NCBI RefSeq assembly: GCF_030316845.1
Contig: NZ_JASZYS010000016.1
Location: forward strand, 119,181-183,180
DNA from: Variovorax davisae
Lineage (GTDB): Bacteria > Pseudomonadota > Gammaproteobacteria > Burkholderiales > Burkholderiaceae_C
Reading direction: 5' to 3'
Length of the DNA stretch: 64,000 bases
Made by a program: the position numbers and the translations under genes
In this document: piece by piece, positions 42,617 through 51,374 of the stretch
Numbering within the stretch: the stretch's first letter is position 1
Layout: each line of letters starts with the position of its first letter
Notes under the pieces: model-generated
The model's database searches: none
What the model saw: only the letters and a program-made list of their open reading frames with translations
What the model was told of the DNA's origin: nothing

Positions 42617-43885
42617 ATGACCAGCTTCAAGACGTTTCTGAAAACAGGCCACGGCCCGACGCTGTTCGCGGCCTTCCTCTATTTTTCCTTCTCGTGCTGC
42701 ATCTGGGTGCTGAACGGCGCCATGGCGCCCTTCATCGGCGAGACCTTCGATCTCTCGCCGGCGCAGAAGGGGCTGATGCTCTCGGTGCCGATCATCGCCG
42801 GGGCGCTGATGCGCTTTCCGCTCGGCATCCTGTCGCAGTACATCGGCCGCAAGAACGCGACGCTGGTCGAGATGGGCCTGATCGCGGTGGCGATGCTGTT
42901 CGGCTTCTTCTTCGTCAAGAGCTTCAACGACCTGCTCGCGATGGGCGTGCTGCTGGGCATCGCCGGCGCCAGCTTCGGCGTCGCCCTGTCGCTCGGCTCG
43001 GGCTGGTTCCCGCCGCAGCACAAGGGCCTGGCGATGGGCCTGGTCGGCGCCGGCAATGTCGGCACCGCGGTCTCGGTGCTGGTGGCGCCGCCGCTGGCCC
43101 AGTGGCTGGGCTGGCAGGCGGTGTACGGCGTCGCCGCCGGCGCCATCCTGCTGCCGATGATCGTGATGATCCTGTTCGCGAAAGAGCCGCCGGACATCGA
43201 CAGCCATGCCAGCTTCCGCGAGCACATCGCCTGCCTGTTCGAGAAGGACGGCTGGGTCTTCAGCCTGATCTACGGCGTGACTTTCGGCGGCTTCATCGGC
43301 CTGACGACCTTCCTGCCGTCCTACTACTACGACCAGTTCGGCGTCAGCAAGGTGCAGGCGGGGCAGCTGACCATGCTGGCCGCCTTCATGGGCGCCGCGG
43401 TGCGCATCGTCGGCGGCTGGATCTCCGACCGCTGGGGCGGCGTCAACACGCTGACCCTGGTGCTGACGGTGGTGGCCGGCGGGCTGGTGCTGGTGGGCAT
43501 CTCGTCGTCCTCGCTGGTGCTCACCACGCTGCTGCTGATCGCCTGCTTCGCGGCCCTGGGCGCGGGCAACGGCGCGCTGTTCCAGCTGGTGCCGCTGCGC
43601 TGGCCGGCCAGCACCGCGGTGGCGGGCTCGATGATCGGCGAGATCGGTGCCCTCGGCGGCGGCCTGGTGCCCAATGCGATGGGGCTTTCGAAGCAGTACC
43701 TCGGCAGCTACACCTGGGGCTTCGTCTTCTTCGCGCTGCTGTCGCTGGTGATGCTCGGCGTGATGCGCGTGATGCAGATCCGCTGGACCCGCACCTGGGC
43801 CGAAAAAGGCGGTCGTGCGCGGACCGCGCCCGCACCCTCGGCGGTCAAGTACGCCGCCCCGCGCAAGACGGCGCGCCAGCGCTGA
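42617..43885 (+). CDS. nasA: MFS nitrate/nitrite transporter (NarK/NasA family)
   Basis: This 422-residue, 12-helix protein belongs to the nitrate/nitrite porter group. Signatures are MRFPLGILSQYIGRKNATLVEMG after helix 2, the glycine-rich GASFGVALSLGSGWFPPQHKGLAMGLVGAGNVGTA (nitrate signature) and ALGAGNGALFQLVPLRWP in the second half. It would take up nitrate in assimilation, in addition to nrtABC. The start is MTSFKTFLKTGHGP; no strong ribosome-binding site is visible, so leader structure may matter for translation. A short tail rich in Arg and Ala ends the protein. Confidence 0.93.
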   Translation: MTSFKTFLKTGHGPTLFAAFLYFSFSCCIWVLNGAMAPFIGETFDLSPAQKGLMLSVPIIAGALMRFPLGILSQYIGRKNATLVEMGLIAVAMLFGFFFVKSFNDLLAMGVLLGIAGASFGVALSLGSGWFPPQHKGLAMGLVGAGNVGTAVSVLVAPPLAQWLGWQAVYGVAAGAILLPMIVMILFAKEPPDIDSHASFREHIACLFEKDGWVFSLIYGVTFGGFIGLTTFLPSYYYDQFGVSKVQAGQLTMLAAFMGAAVRIVGGWISDRWGGVNTLTLVLTVVAGGLVLVGISSSSLVLTTLLLIACFAALGAGNGALFQLVPLRWPASTAVAGSMIGEIGALGGGLVPNAMGLSKQYLGSYTWGFVFFALLSLVMLGVMRVMQIRWTRTWAEKGGRARTAPAPSAVKYAAPRKTARQR

Positions 43886-43902
43886 AGAGGCCACCCATCA
43901 TG

Positions 43903-45612
43903 TCAACGCGGCAAGAAGAGCAGCCACAGCACGAGCAGTGCGTTGAGCAGCAGCGACACGGCCAGCGCGATCTTGACGAGCGCGGCCGGATCGCGGCGGA
44001 TCAGCGGCGTGTGGCCGGGCGGACCGACGGGGCGCGACGCGCCGCGCTCCAGCGCCAGCAGCAGTTCCTCGGCGGTCTCGAAGCGGTGGCGCGGATCGCG
44101 CGCCACCGCCTTGCACACCAGGTGGTCGAGCCAGACCGGCAGGTCAGGCCGGAGGCGCGAGAGCGCGGCCGGGTCGCGCCGGTAGCGCGCCAGCTGGTAG
44201 GGCTCGATCTCGCCATAGGGCAGGCGCCCCGCCAGCCACTGATAGAGCGTGACGCCGAGCGCGAACAGGTCGCTGCCGGCATCGGCGCTGGCACCCTGCC
44301 ACTGCTCGGGATTGATGTAGCTCGGCGTGCCGGCATGCAGCTCGCGCTGGGCCTCGCCCTCGCGCCCGGACAGCGCGACGCCGAGGTCGAGGATGCGCCA
44401 GCGGCCGTCCTCGCCCAGGTGCAGGTTGGCGGGCTTGATGTCGCGGTGCACCACCCCCTGCCGGTGCAGCCGGCCCAAGGCCTTGGCGATCGCGATGGCC
44501 GCCCCGATCACCTCGGCCGCGGCGCCGCGCGGGCCGGCCTTCTGCAGCTGTTCGAGCGTGCGGCCGCCATGCCAGTCGAACACCACGTAGAGCGCGCTGG
44601 CGTCCACGGCGCGTTCATGGACGCGGACGAAGCCGCTGTCGGCGCGGGCGCTGACGCGCAGCCCCAGCCAGGCCTCGTGCGCCAGCATGGCGCGCTCCTC
44701 GGGATCGCCGGCGCGGGAGGGGTGCAGGGTCTTGACCGCGACCAGCTCCCGCGTGACGGGATGGCGCGCCTGGTAGAGCAGGTGCACGCCGGTGTCGGCC
44801 ACCCGCGCCGTGATGGCGTAGCCGTCGAGCAGGTCGCCCACCTTCAGCGCCGGCGGCGGCGCCAGCCGGCGCACGTCGCCCAGCTCGTCGTCGAGCTGGC
44901 GCGCATCGAGGCCGACGACGCGGATCACCAGCGCGGTGGCGTTGTCGCGCGAGCCGGCCGCCAGCGCCGCCCGCACCAGCGCCTCGCTGGCCTGCAGCGC
45001 CGTGCCCTGCAGCGCGAAGCGCGCCAGCTGCGGCGCCTTGAGTGCGCCATGCACGCCGTCGGAGGTCAGCACGAAGCAATCGCCGACCCGGACCTCGCCC
45101 TGCGCGTAGTCGACCCGCACCTGGTCGTCGAGGCCGATCGCCCGGGTCAGGCGGCTGCGCAGGTCCGGATGCTCGAAGGCGTGGTCCTGGGTCAGCGGCA
45201 CGGCCGGCTCGCCGGCCTCGCGCACCTGCCAGGCGCGCGTGTCGCCGACGTGCGCCAGCGTGTAGCTCTGGCCGTGCAAGACCAGCGCGGTCAAGGTGGT
45301 GAGCGCGGTGCCGCCGCCCTGCCGGCGCCGGTTGTGGTCGGCCAGCCAGGCGTTCTGGGCGCCGATCAGCCGGTCCAGGGCCGCGGTCGGCTCCCAGGTG
45401 TCGGGCGTCGCGAAGTAGTCGGCCAAGAGGCCCATCACGGTGGTCTGCGCCGCCTCCAGCCCGTGGCCGCCGGTGGACACGCCGTCGGCGATGGCGGCGA
45501 TCAGCCCGCGCGCCTCCTCGCCGGGCGGCGCATGCACGGTGCCGGCGAAGTCCTCGTTGACGTCGCGCGGCCCGCGCTGGCTGCTGTAGCCGATGTCCAC
45601 TTCAAAGCTCAT
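43903..45612 (-). CDS. bifunctional PP2C-type phosphatase / Ser-Thr protein kinase, membrane-anchored
   Basis: The 569-residue protein starts MSFEVDIGYSSQRGPRDVNED. The N-terminal PP2C domain (about 1-235) keeps the metal-binding acids (RDVNED, ADGVSTGGHG, TSDGVHG, GSRDNATAL). The kinase domain (about 265-525) has VAVKTL, HRDIKPANLH and GTPSYINPEQW; its metal motif is DLG rather than DFG, and the glycine-rich loop is weak. One C-terminal helix (about 545-566) anchors it. A similar gene lies in the Pseudomonas nas cluster next to nirB. Its targets here are unknown. Confidence 0.9.
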   Translation of the reverse strand: MSFEVDIGYSSQRGPRDVNEDFAGTVHAPPGEEARGLIAAIADGVSTGGHGLEAAQTTVMGLLADYFATPDTWEPTAALDRLIGAQNAWLADHNRRRQGGGTALTTLTALVLHGQSYTLAHVGDTRAWQVREAGEPAVPLTQDHAFEHPDLRSRLTRAIGLDDQVRVDYAQGEVRVGDCFVLTSDGVHGALKAPQLARFALQGTALQASEALVRAALAAGSRDNATALVIRVVGLDARQLDDELGDVRRLAPPPALKVGDLLDGYAITARVADTGVHLLYQARHPVTRELVAVKTLHPSRAGDPEERAMLAHEAWLGLRVSARADSGFVRVHERAVDASALYVVFDWHGGRTLEQLQKAGPRGAAAEVIGAAIAIAKALGRLHRQGVVHRDIKPANLHLGEDGRWRILDLGVALSGREGEAQRELHAGTPSYINPEQWQGASADAGSDLFALGVTLYQWLAGRLPYGEIEPYQLARYRRDPAALSRLRPDLPVWLDHLVCKAVARDPRHRFETAEELLLALERGASRPVGPPGHTPLIRRDPAALVKIALAVSLLLNALLVLWLLFLPR

Positions 45613-45676
45613 GGCGCGATTCTCCACGCGCGCCGCGGGCCGCCCGCTTGATTCGAATCCACGAAAGGTCCACCCC

Positions 45677-48133
45677 ATGAAGAAAATGAAACTCGTGATG
45701 GTCGGCAACGGCATGGCCGGCGTGCGCACGCTCGAGGAACTGCTCAAGATCGAGCCCGAGCTCTACGACATCACCGTGTTCGGTGCGGAGCCGCACCCGA
45801 ACTACAACCGCATCCTGCTGTCGCCGGTGCTGGCCGGCGAACAGACGGTGGACGAGATCGTGCTGAATTCGTGGGAGTGGTATGCCGACAACCACATCAC
45901 GCTGCATGCCGGCAAGAAGGTGGTCGAGATCGACCGCGTCAAGCGCATCGTGCGCGCCGACGACGGCACCGAGGCCGCGTACGACCGGCTGCTGCTGTGC
46001 ACCGGCTCCAACCCTTTCATGCTGCCGGTGCCCGGCCGCGACCTGAAGGGCGTGATCGCCTACCGCGACATCGCCGACACCGACTACATGATCGAGACCG
46101 CCCGCACCCACAAGAACGCGGTGGTGATCGGCGGCGGCCTGCTGGGGCTGGAGGCGGCCAACGGCCTGATGCTGCGCGGCATGACCGTGACCGTGGTCCA
46201 CGTGATGCCCTGGCTGATGGAGCGCCAGCTCGACGACGTGGCCGGCAAGCTGTTGCAGAAGTCGCTGGAAGATCGCGGGCTGAAGTTCCTGATGGGTGCG
46301 CAGACGCAGGACCTGATCGGCGGCGAGGACGGCCGGGTCAAGGCCATCCGCTTCAAGGACGGCACCGAAGTGGCGGCCGACCTGGTCGTGATGGCGGTCG
46401 GCATCCGGCCCAACACCGAGTTGGCCGAGCGCGCCCGGCTGCACGTCAACCGCGGCATCGTGGTGAGCGACACCATGCAGACCGTGACCGACGCCCGGAT
46501 CTATTCGGTCGGCGAATGCGCGGCGCACCGCGGCATCGCCTACGGCCTGGTGGCGCCACTGTTCGAGCAGGCCAAGGTGGCGGCCAACCACCTGGCGCAG
46601 TTCGGCATCGGCCGCTACCTGGGCTCGCTGACCTCGACCAAGCTCAAGGTCACGGGCATCGACCTGTTCTCGGCCGGCGAGTTCATGGGCGGCGACGGCA
46701 CGGAAGAAATCGTCATGAGCGACCCCTTCGGCGGCGTCTACAAGAAGCTGGTGATCAAGGACGACAAGCTGGTCGGCGCCTGCCTCTACGGCGACACGGT
46801 CGACGGCAGCTGGTACTTCAAGCTCTTGCGCGACGGCCGCAGCGTGCACGACATCCGCGACAAGCTGATGTTCGGCGAATCGAACATCGGCGACACCGGC
46901 CACGAAGGCCACAGCAAGGCCGCCTCGATGCCCGACGATGCCGAGGTCTGCGGCTGCAATGGCGTCAACAAGGGCACCATCTGCAAGGCGATCAAGGACC
47001 GCGGCCTGTTCACCCTCGAAGAGGTCAAGAAGCACACCAAGGCCAGCGCGTCGTGCGGCTCGTGCACCGGGCTGGTCGAGCAGATCCTGATGTTCACGGC
47101 CGGCGGCGACTACTCGGCCACGCCGAAGAAGAAGGCGGTCTGCGCCTGCACCGACGTCAGCCACCAGGACGTGCGCGATGCGATCCGCAAGGCGCACTAC
47201 CTGACGCACGACGAGGTCTACCGCAATCTCGGCTGGCGCACGCCCAACGGCTGTGCCAGCTGCCGCCCGGCCGTCAACTACTACCTGATCTCGACCTGGC
47301 CGAAGGAAGCCAAGGACGATCCGCAGAGCCGCTTCATCAACGAGCGCAGCCACGCCAACATCCAGAAGGACGGCACCTACTCGGTGATCCCGCGCATGTG
47401 GGGCGGCCACACCACGCCCGACGAGCTGCGCCGCATCGCGGATGCGGCCGACAAATACAAGATCCCGACCGTCAAGGTCACGGGCGGCCAGCGCATCGAC
47501 CTGCTGGGCGTGAAGAAGGAGGACCTGGAGAACGTCTGGAAGGACATCGGCATGCCCTCGGGCTTTGCCTACGCCAAGTCGCTGCGCACGGTGAAGACCT
47601 GCGTCGGCAGCGAGTGGTGCCGCTTCGGCACCCAGGACTCGACCCAGCTGGGCAAGGACCTGGAACGCGCGCTGTGGGCGATGTATTCGCCGCACAAGGT
47701 CAAGCTGGCGGTCTCGGGCTGCCCGCGCAACTGCGCCGAGTCGGGCATCAAGGACGTCGGCGTGATCGGCGTCGACTCGGGCTGGGAGATCTATGTCGGC
47801 GGCAACGGCGGCATCAAGACCGAGGTGGCGCACTTCCTGGTCAAGGTGAAGAGCGCCGAGGAAGTGATGGCGCACGCCGGCGCCTTCCTTCAGCTCTATC
47901 GCGAGGAGGGCTGGTACCTGGAGCGCACGGTGCACTACATCGGACGGGTCGGCCTCGACCACGTGAAGAGGCGGATCCTCGAGGACGCCGAGGGCCGCAA
48001 GGCACTGTGGGAACGGCTGCAGTTCGCGCTCGACGGCGAACCCGATCCGTGGTTCGCGTCGAGCCAGGCCTCGGTCGACGTCCGTCAGTTCACGCCGGTG
48101 GCGGTGGTCGGCGCGCCGGCGCAGACCGTTTGA
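45677..48133 (+). CDS. nirB: assimilatory nitrite reductase (NADH) large subunit
   Basis: The 818-residue enzyme reduces nitrite to ammonium with six electrons in the cytoplasm. It has an FAD/NAD(P)H domain (MVGNGMAGVRTLEELLKI, then VIGGGLLGLEAANGL), two BFD-like 2Fe-2S regions (CGCNGVNKGTICK...CGSC and CACTDVSHQDV...CASC), a ferredoxin-like half-domain and the siroheme/4Fe-4S motif pair (KTCVGSEWCRFGTQD and VSGCPRNCAES). The ATG at 45677 fits the FAD motif; an upstream in-frame ATG lies inside the divergent kinase gene. It is 14 bp upstream of nirD. Confidence 0.96.
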   Translation: MKKMKLVMVGNGMAGVRTLEELLKIEPELYDITVFGAEPHPNYNRILLSPVLAGEQTVDEIVLNSWEWYADNHITLHAGKKVVEIDRVKRIVRADDGTEAAYDRLLLCTGSNPFMLPVPGRDLKGVIAYRDIADTDYMIETARTHKNAVVIGGGLLGLEAANGLMLRGMTVTVVHVMPWLMERQLDDVAGKLLQKSLEDRGLKFLMGAQTQDLIGGEDGRVKAIRFKDGTEVAADLVVMAVGIRPNTELAERARLHVNRGIVVSDTMQTVTDARIYSVGECAAHRGIAYGLVAPLFEQAKVAANHLAQFGIGRYLGSLTSTKLKVTGIDLFSAGEFMGGDGTEEIVMSDPFGGVYKKLVIKDDKLVGACLYGDTVDGSWYFKLLRDGRSVHDIRDKLMFGESNIGDTGHEGHSKAASMPDDAEVCGCNGVNKGTICKAIKDRGLFTLEEVKKHTKASASCGSCTGLVEQILMFTAGGDYSATPKKKAVCACTDVSHQDVRDAIRKAHYLTHDEVYRNLGWRTPNGCASCRPAVNYYLISTWPKEAKDDPQSRFINERSHANIQKDGTYSVIPRMWGGHTTPDELRRIADAADKYKIPTVKVTGGQRIDLLGVKKEDLENVWKDIGMPSGFAYAKSLRTVKTCVGSEWCRFGTQDSTQLGKDLERALWAMYSPHKVKLAVSGCPRNCAESGIKDVGVIGVDSGWEIYVGGNGGIKTEVAHFLVKVKSAEEVMAHAGAFLQLYREEGWYLERTVHYIGRVGLDHVKRRILEDAEGRKALWERLQFALDGEPDPWFASSQASVDVRQFTPVAVVGAPAQTV

Positions 48134-48147
48134 CAGGGAGCACGACC

Positions 48148-48528
48148 ATGAACCAATGGACAGCCATCTGCCGGGTCGACGACATCCCGGTGCTGGGCGC
48201 ACGGCGCGTGGCGCGGCCCGCGGGCATCGACGTCGCGGTGTTCCGCAATGCCGACGACCAGGTCTTCGCCCTGCTCGACCGCTGCCCCCACAAGGGCGGC
48301 CCGCTGAGCCAGGGCATCGTCTTCGGCACCAGCGTGGCCTGCCCGCTGCACAACTGGGCGATCGGGCTCGACGACGGCTGCGCGAAGTCGCCCGACGAAG
48401 GCTGCACGCCGCGCTTCGCGGTCAAGGTGGCGGACGGCGTGGTGCACCTGGACAGCACGGAGTTGGCCGGCCATGCCACCGAGCTCGAACGCCCGGTCGC
48501 CGGCCCGAAACGCCCGGTCGCAGCTTGA
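48148..48528 (+). CDS. nirD: assimilatory nitrite reductase small subunit with intact Rieske motif
   Basis: The 126-residue Rieske-fold partner of NirB has both halves of a 2Fe-2S Rieske site, CPHKGGPLSQG and CPLHNWAI (CxH and CxxH), whereas E. coli NirD has lost them. It may therefore carry a cluster and an electron-transfer role. AGGGAG stands 8 bases before the ATG. It is followed after 8 bp by the nitrate reductase gene. Confidence 0.95.
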   Translation: MNQWTAICRVDDIPVLGARRVARPAGIDVAVFRNADDQVFALLDRCPHKGGPLSQGIVFGTSVACPLHNWAIGLDDGCAKSPDEGCTPRFAVKVADGVVHLDSTELAGHATELERPVAGPKRPVAA

Positions 48529-48536
48529 GGAACACC

Positions 48537-51350
48537 ATGAACGAAACACGCTCCACCTGCCCTTACTGTGGCGTCGGTTGCGGCGTGATCATCGAATCCG
48601 ATGGCGCGCAGATCACGGGTGTGCGCGGCGACCCCGCGCATCCCGCCAACTTCGGCCGCCTGTGCACCAAGGGCTCGACCCTGCACCTCACGGCCAGCGC
48701 CGCGGTCACTATGCAGACGCGCCTGCTGCGGCCCCTGCAGCGCGCCACCCGAGGCGCGGCGCCCGAGCCGATCGACTGGGACGGCGCGCTCGACCTCGCC
48801 GCCCGGAAGTTCGCCCAGGTGATCCGCGACCACGGCCCGGACGCCGTCGGCTTCTATGTCTCGGGCCAGCTGCTGACCGAGGACTACTACGTCTTCAACA
48901 AGCTGGCCAAGGGCCTGATCGGCACCAACAACATCGACACCAACTCGCGCCTGTGCATGAGCAGCGCGGTGGCCGGCTACAAGCAGACGCTGGGCGCCGA
49001 CGCGCCGCCGGCCTGCTACGACGATCTCAAGTTCGCCGACTGCCTGTTCATCGTCGGCAGCAACGCGGCCTGGGCGCATCCGATCCTGTTCCGCCGCATC
49101 GAGGACGCGAAGGCCGCCAACCCGGCGCTCAAGATCATCGTGGCCGATCCCCGCCGCACCGACACGGCGGACATCGCCGACCTGTTCCTGCCGATCCAGC
49201 CCGGCACCGACGTGATGCTGTTCAACGGCATGCTGCACCTGATGCTGTGGGAAGGCTGGACCGACGCCCGCTACATCGCCGAGCACACCAGCGGCTTCGA
49301 CGCCCTGAAGGCCACGGTGCGCGACTGCACGCCCGAGCACGTAGCGCAGGTCTGCGGCATCACCAAGGACGACCTGCTGCAGGCCGCGCGCCTGTTCGCG
49401 ACCTCGGCGGCCACGCTGAGCCTGTACTGCCAGGGCCTCAACCAGTCGTCATCGGGCACGGCCAAGAATGCGGCGCTGATCAACCTGCACCTGGCGACGG
49501 CGCAGATCGGCAAGCCCGGCGCCGGCCCGTTCTCGCTGACCGGCCAGCCCAACGCGATGGGCGGCCGCGAAGTCGGCGGACTGGCCAACCTGCTGTCGGC
49601 GCACCGCGACCTCGCGAACCCCGCGCACCGCGCCGAAGTCGCGGCGCTCTGGGGCGTGCCCGAGGTCCCCCAGAAGCCGGGCAAGACCGCGGTCGAGATG
49701 TTCCAGGCCGCGGCCGATGGCGAGATCCGCGCGCTCTGGATCGCCTGCACCAACCCGGCGCAGTCGATGCCCGACCAGGCCACCGTGCGCCGCGCGCTGC
49801 AGCGCTGCGAGTTCGTGGTGGTGCAGGAAGCCTTCTCGACCACCGCGACCTGCGACTACGCCGACCTGCTGCTGCCGGCCACCACTTGGGGCGAGAAGGA
49901 AGGCACGGTCACCAACAGCGAACGCCGGATCTCGCGCGTGCGCCAGGCGGTGGCGGCGCCGGGCCAGGCGCGCGGCGACTGGGCGATCGGCGTGGATTTC
50001 GCGCGCCGGCTCGAAGCGCGGCTCGCGCGGGCCGGCCTCCCGGCCACCCTCTTCCCCTACGCCGACGCCGAGTCGGTCTGGAACGAGCACCGCGAGAGCA
50101 CCCGCGGGCGCGACCTCGACATCACCGGCATGAGCTACGCGATGCTGGAGGCGGCGCCGCTGCAATGGCCGCTGCGCGAGGGCGAGGCCACGGGCCGCGC
50201 GCGGCTCTACGAAGACGGCGTGTTCCCGACGCCGGACGGCCGGGCCCGCTTCGTCGACACGGTCTACAAGCCGGTGGCCGAGGCCCGCGAGGCGCGCTAT
50301 CCCTTCTCGCTCAACACCGGCCGGCTGCGCGACCAGTGGCACGGCATGAGCCGCACCGGCACGCTGGGCCGGCTGTTCGGCCACGTGGCCGAGCCGAGCG
50401 TGCAGCTGCATCCGCAGGACATGGCGCGCCGCCAGCTGGCCGAGGGCGACCTGGTGCATGTCACCTCGCGCCGCGGCTCGATCGTGCTGCCGCTGGCGGC
50501 CAGCACCGAGGTCGGCCTGTCGCAGGCCTTCATCGCGATGCACTGGGGCGGCGAATACCTGAGCGGCTGTTCGAGCACCGGCGAGCGGCTGGCGGGCATC
50601 AACGCGCTCACCACGCCGAGCTACTGCCCCGACTCGAAGCAGCCGGAGCTCAAGCATGCGGCGGTCAAGATCCTCAAGGCCGAGCTGCCCTGGTCGCTGC
50701 TCGCCGCCGCCTGGCTGCCCCCGGATGCGGCGCTGGCCACCGCCGCTGCGCTGCGGGCGCTGATGCAGCGCTTTCCCTTCGCCAGCTGCGTGCCCTTCGG
50801 CACCGGCGGCGCGCTGGAAGGCGGCGCGGCCGAGCGCACCGGCATCCTGTTCCGGGCCGCGGGCCACGAGGCTCCGCCCGACGCCTTGCTGGCGCAGATC
50901 GAGAGCCTGCTGGCGCTGGGCGGCGCCGACACGCTGCGCTACGCCGATGCCCGGCGCGGCCAGCGGCGCGCCGTGCGCCTGGCACGCGACGGCGCCGACG
51001 CCCGGCTCGAAGGCTTCCTGCTCGGCGGCGACACCCGCGCCGAAGCCTGGATCAAGGCCCTGCTGCAGGACCGCCTGCCGGCCCAGGCCTACGGCCGCCA
51101 GCTGCTGCGCCCCGGCGCCACGGCACCGGCCGGGGTGGCGGCGCGCGGCAAGGTGATCTGCAGTTGTTTCGGCATCACACAGACCGCCATCGAGGCGCAG
51201 CTGGCGACCGGCGCGGGCGAGGACTCCGAGCGCCTGGTCGCGCTGCAGGGCGCGCTCAAGTGCGGCACAAACTGCGGCTCCTGCCTGCCGGAACTCAAGC
51301 GCATGGTGCGCGCGGTTGCAGTGCATAAGCCCACTGCCCAACCGGCATAA
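48537..51350 (+). CDS. nasC: assimilatory nitrate reductase catalytic subunit
   Basis: The 937-residue cytoplasmic Mo-bis-MGD enzyme reduces nitrate to nitrite. It starts MNETRSTCPYCGVGCGV, where the cysteines hold the 4Fe-4S cluster. The molybdopterin oxidoreductase domain follows (NIDTNSRLCMSS with the probable Mo-ligand Cys), then the dinucleotide-binding domain (LNTGRLRDQWHGMSRTG) and a C-terminal BFD-like 2Fe-2S domain (CSCFGITQTAIEAQL...CGTNCGSCLPELK). No NasB flavoprotein gene is nearby, so the electron donor is not evident. It is cotranscribed with nirBD. The mog gene 8.6 kb away serves cofactor assembly. Confidence 0.95.
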   Translation: MNETRSTCPYCGVGCGVIIESDGAQITGVRGDPAHPANFGRLCTKGSTLHLTASAAVTMQTRLLRPLQRATRGAAPEPIDWDGALDLAARKFAQVIRDHGPDAVGFYVSGQLLTEDYYVFNKLAKGLIGTNNIDTNSRLCMSSAVAGYKQTLGADAPPACYDDLKFADCLFIVGSNAAWAHPILFRRIEDAKAANPALKIIVADPRRTDTADIADLFLPIQPGTDVMLFNGMLHLMLWEGWTDARYIAEHTSGFDALKATVRDCTPEHVAQVCGITKDDLLQAARLFATSAATLSLYCQGLNQSSSGTAKNAALINLHLATAQIGKPGAGPFSLTGQPNAMGGREVGGLANLLSAHRDLANPAHRAEVAALWGVPEVPQKPGKTAVEMFQAAADGEIRALWIACTNPAQSMPDQATVRRALQRCEFVVVQEAFSTTATCDYADLLLPATTWGEKEGTVTNSERRISRVRQAVAAPGQARGDWAIGVDFARRLEARLARAGLPATLFPYADAESVWNEHRESTRGRDLDITGMSYAMLEAAPLQWPLREGEATGRARLYEDGVFPTPDGRARFVDTVYKPVAEAREARYPFSLNTGRLRDQWHGMSRTGTLGRLFGHVAEPSVQLHPQDMARRQLAEGDLVHVTSRRGSIVLPLAASTEVGLSQAFIAMHWGGEYLSGCSSTGERLAGINALTTPSYCPDSKQPELKHAAVKILKAELPWSLLAAAWLPPDAALATAAALRALMQRFPFASCVPFGTGGALEGGAAERTGILFRAAGHEAPPDALLAQIESLLALGGADTLRYADARRGQRRAVRLARDGADARLEGFLLGGDTRAEAWIKALLQDRLPAQAYGRQLLRPGATAPAGVAARGKVICSCFGITQTAIEAQLATGAGEDSERLVALQGALKCGTNCGSCLPELKRMVRAVAVHKPTAQPA

Positions 51351-51374
51351 GGCATGCGGGACAATCCGGCACCC

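Noticed and set aside
45593..45676. Earlier in-frame ATG for nirB
   Set aside because: It lies in the start region of the divergent kinase gene, and the FAD-binding motif begins right after the chosen ATG.
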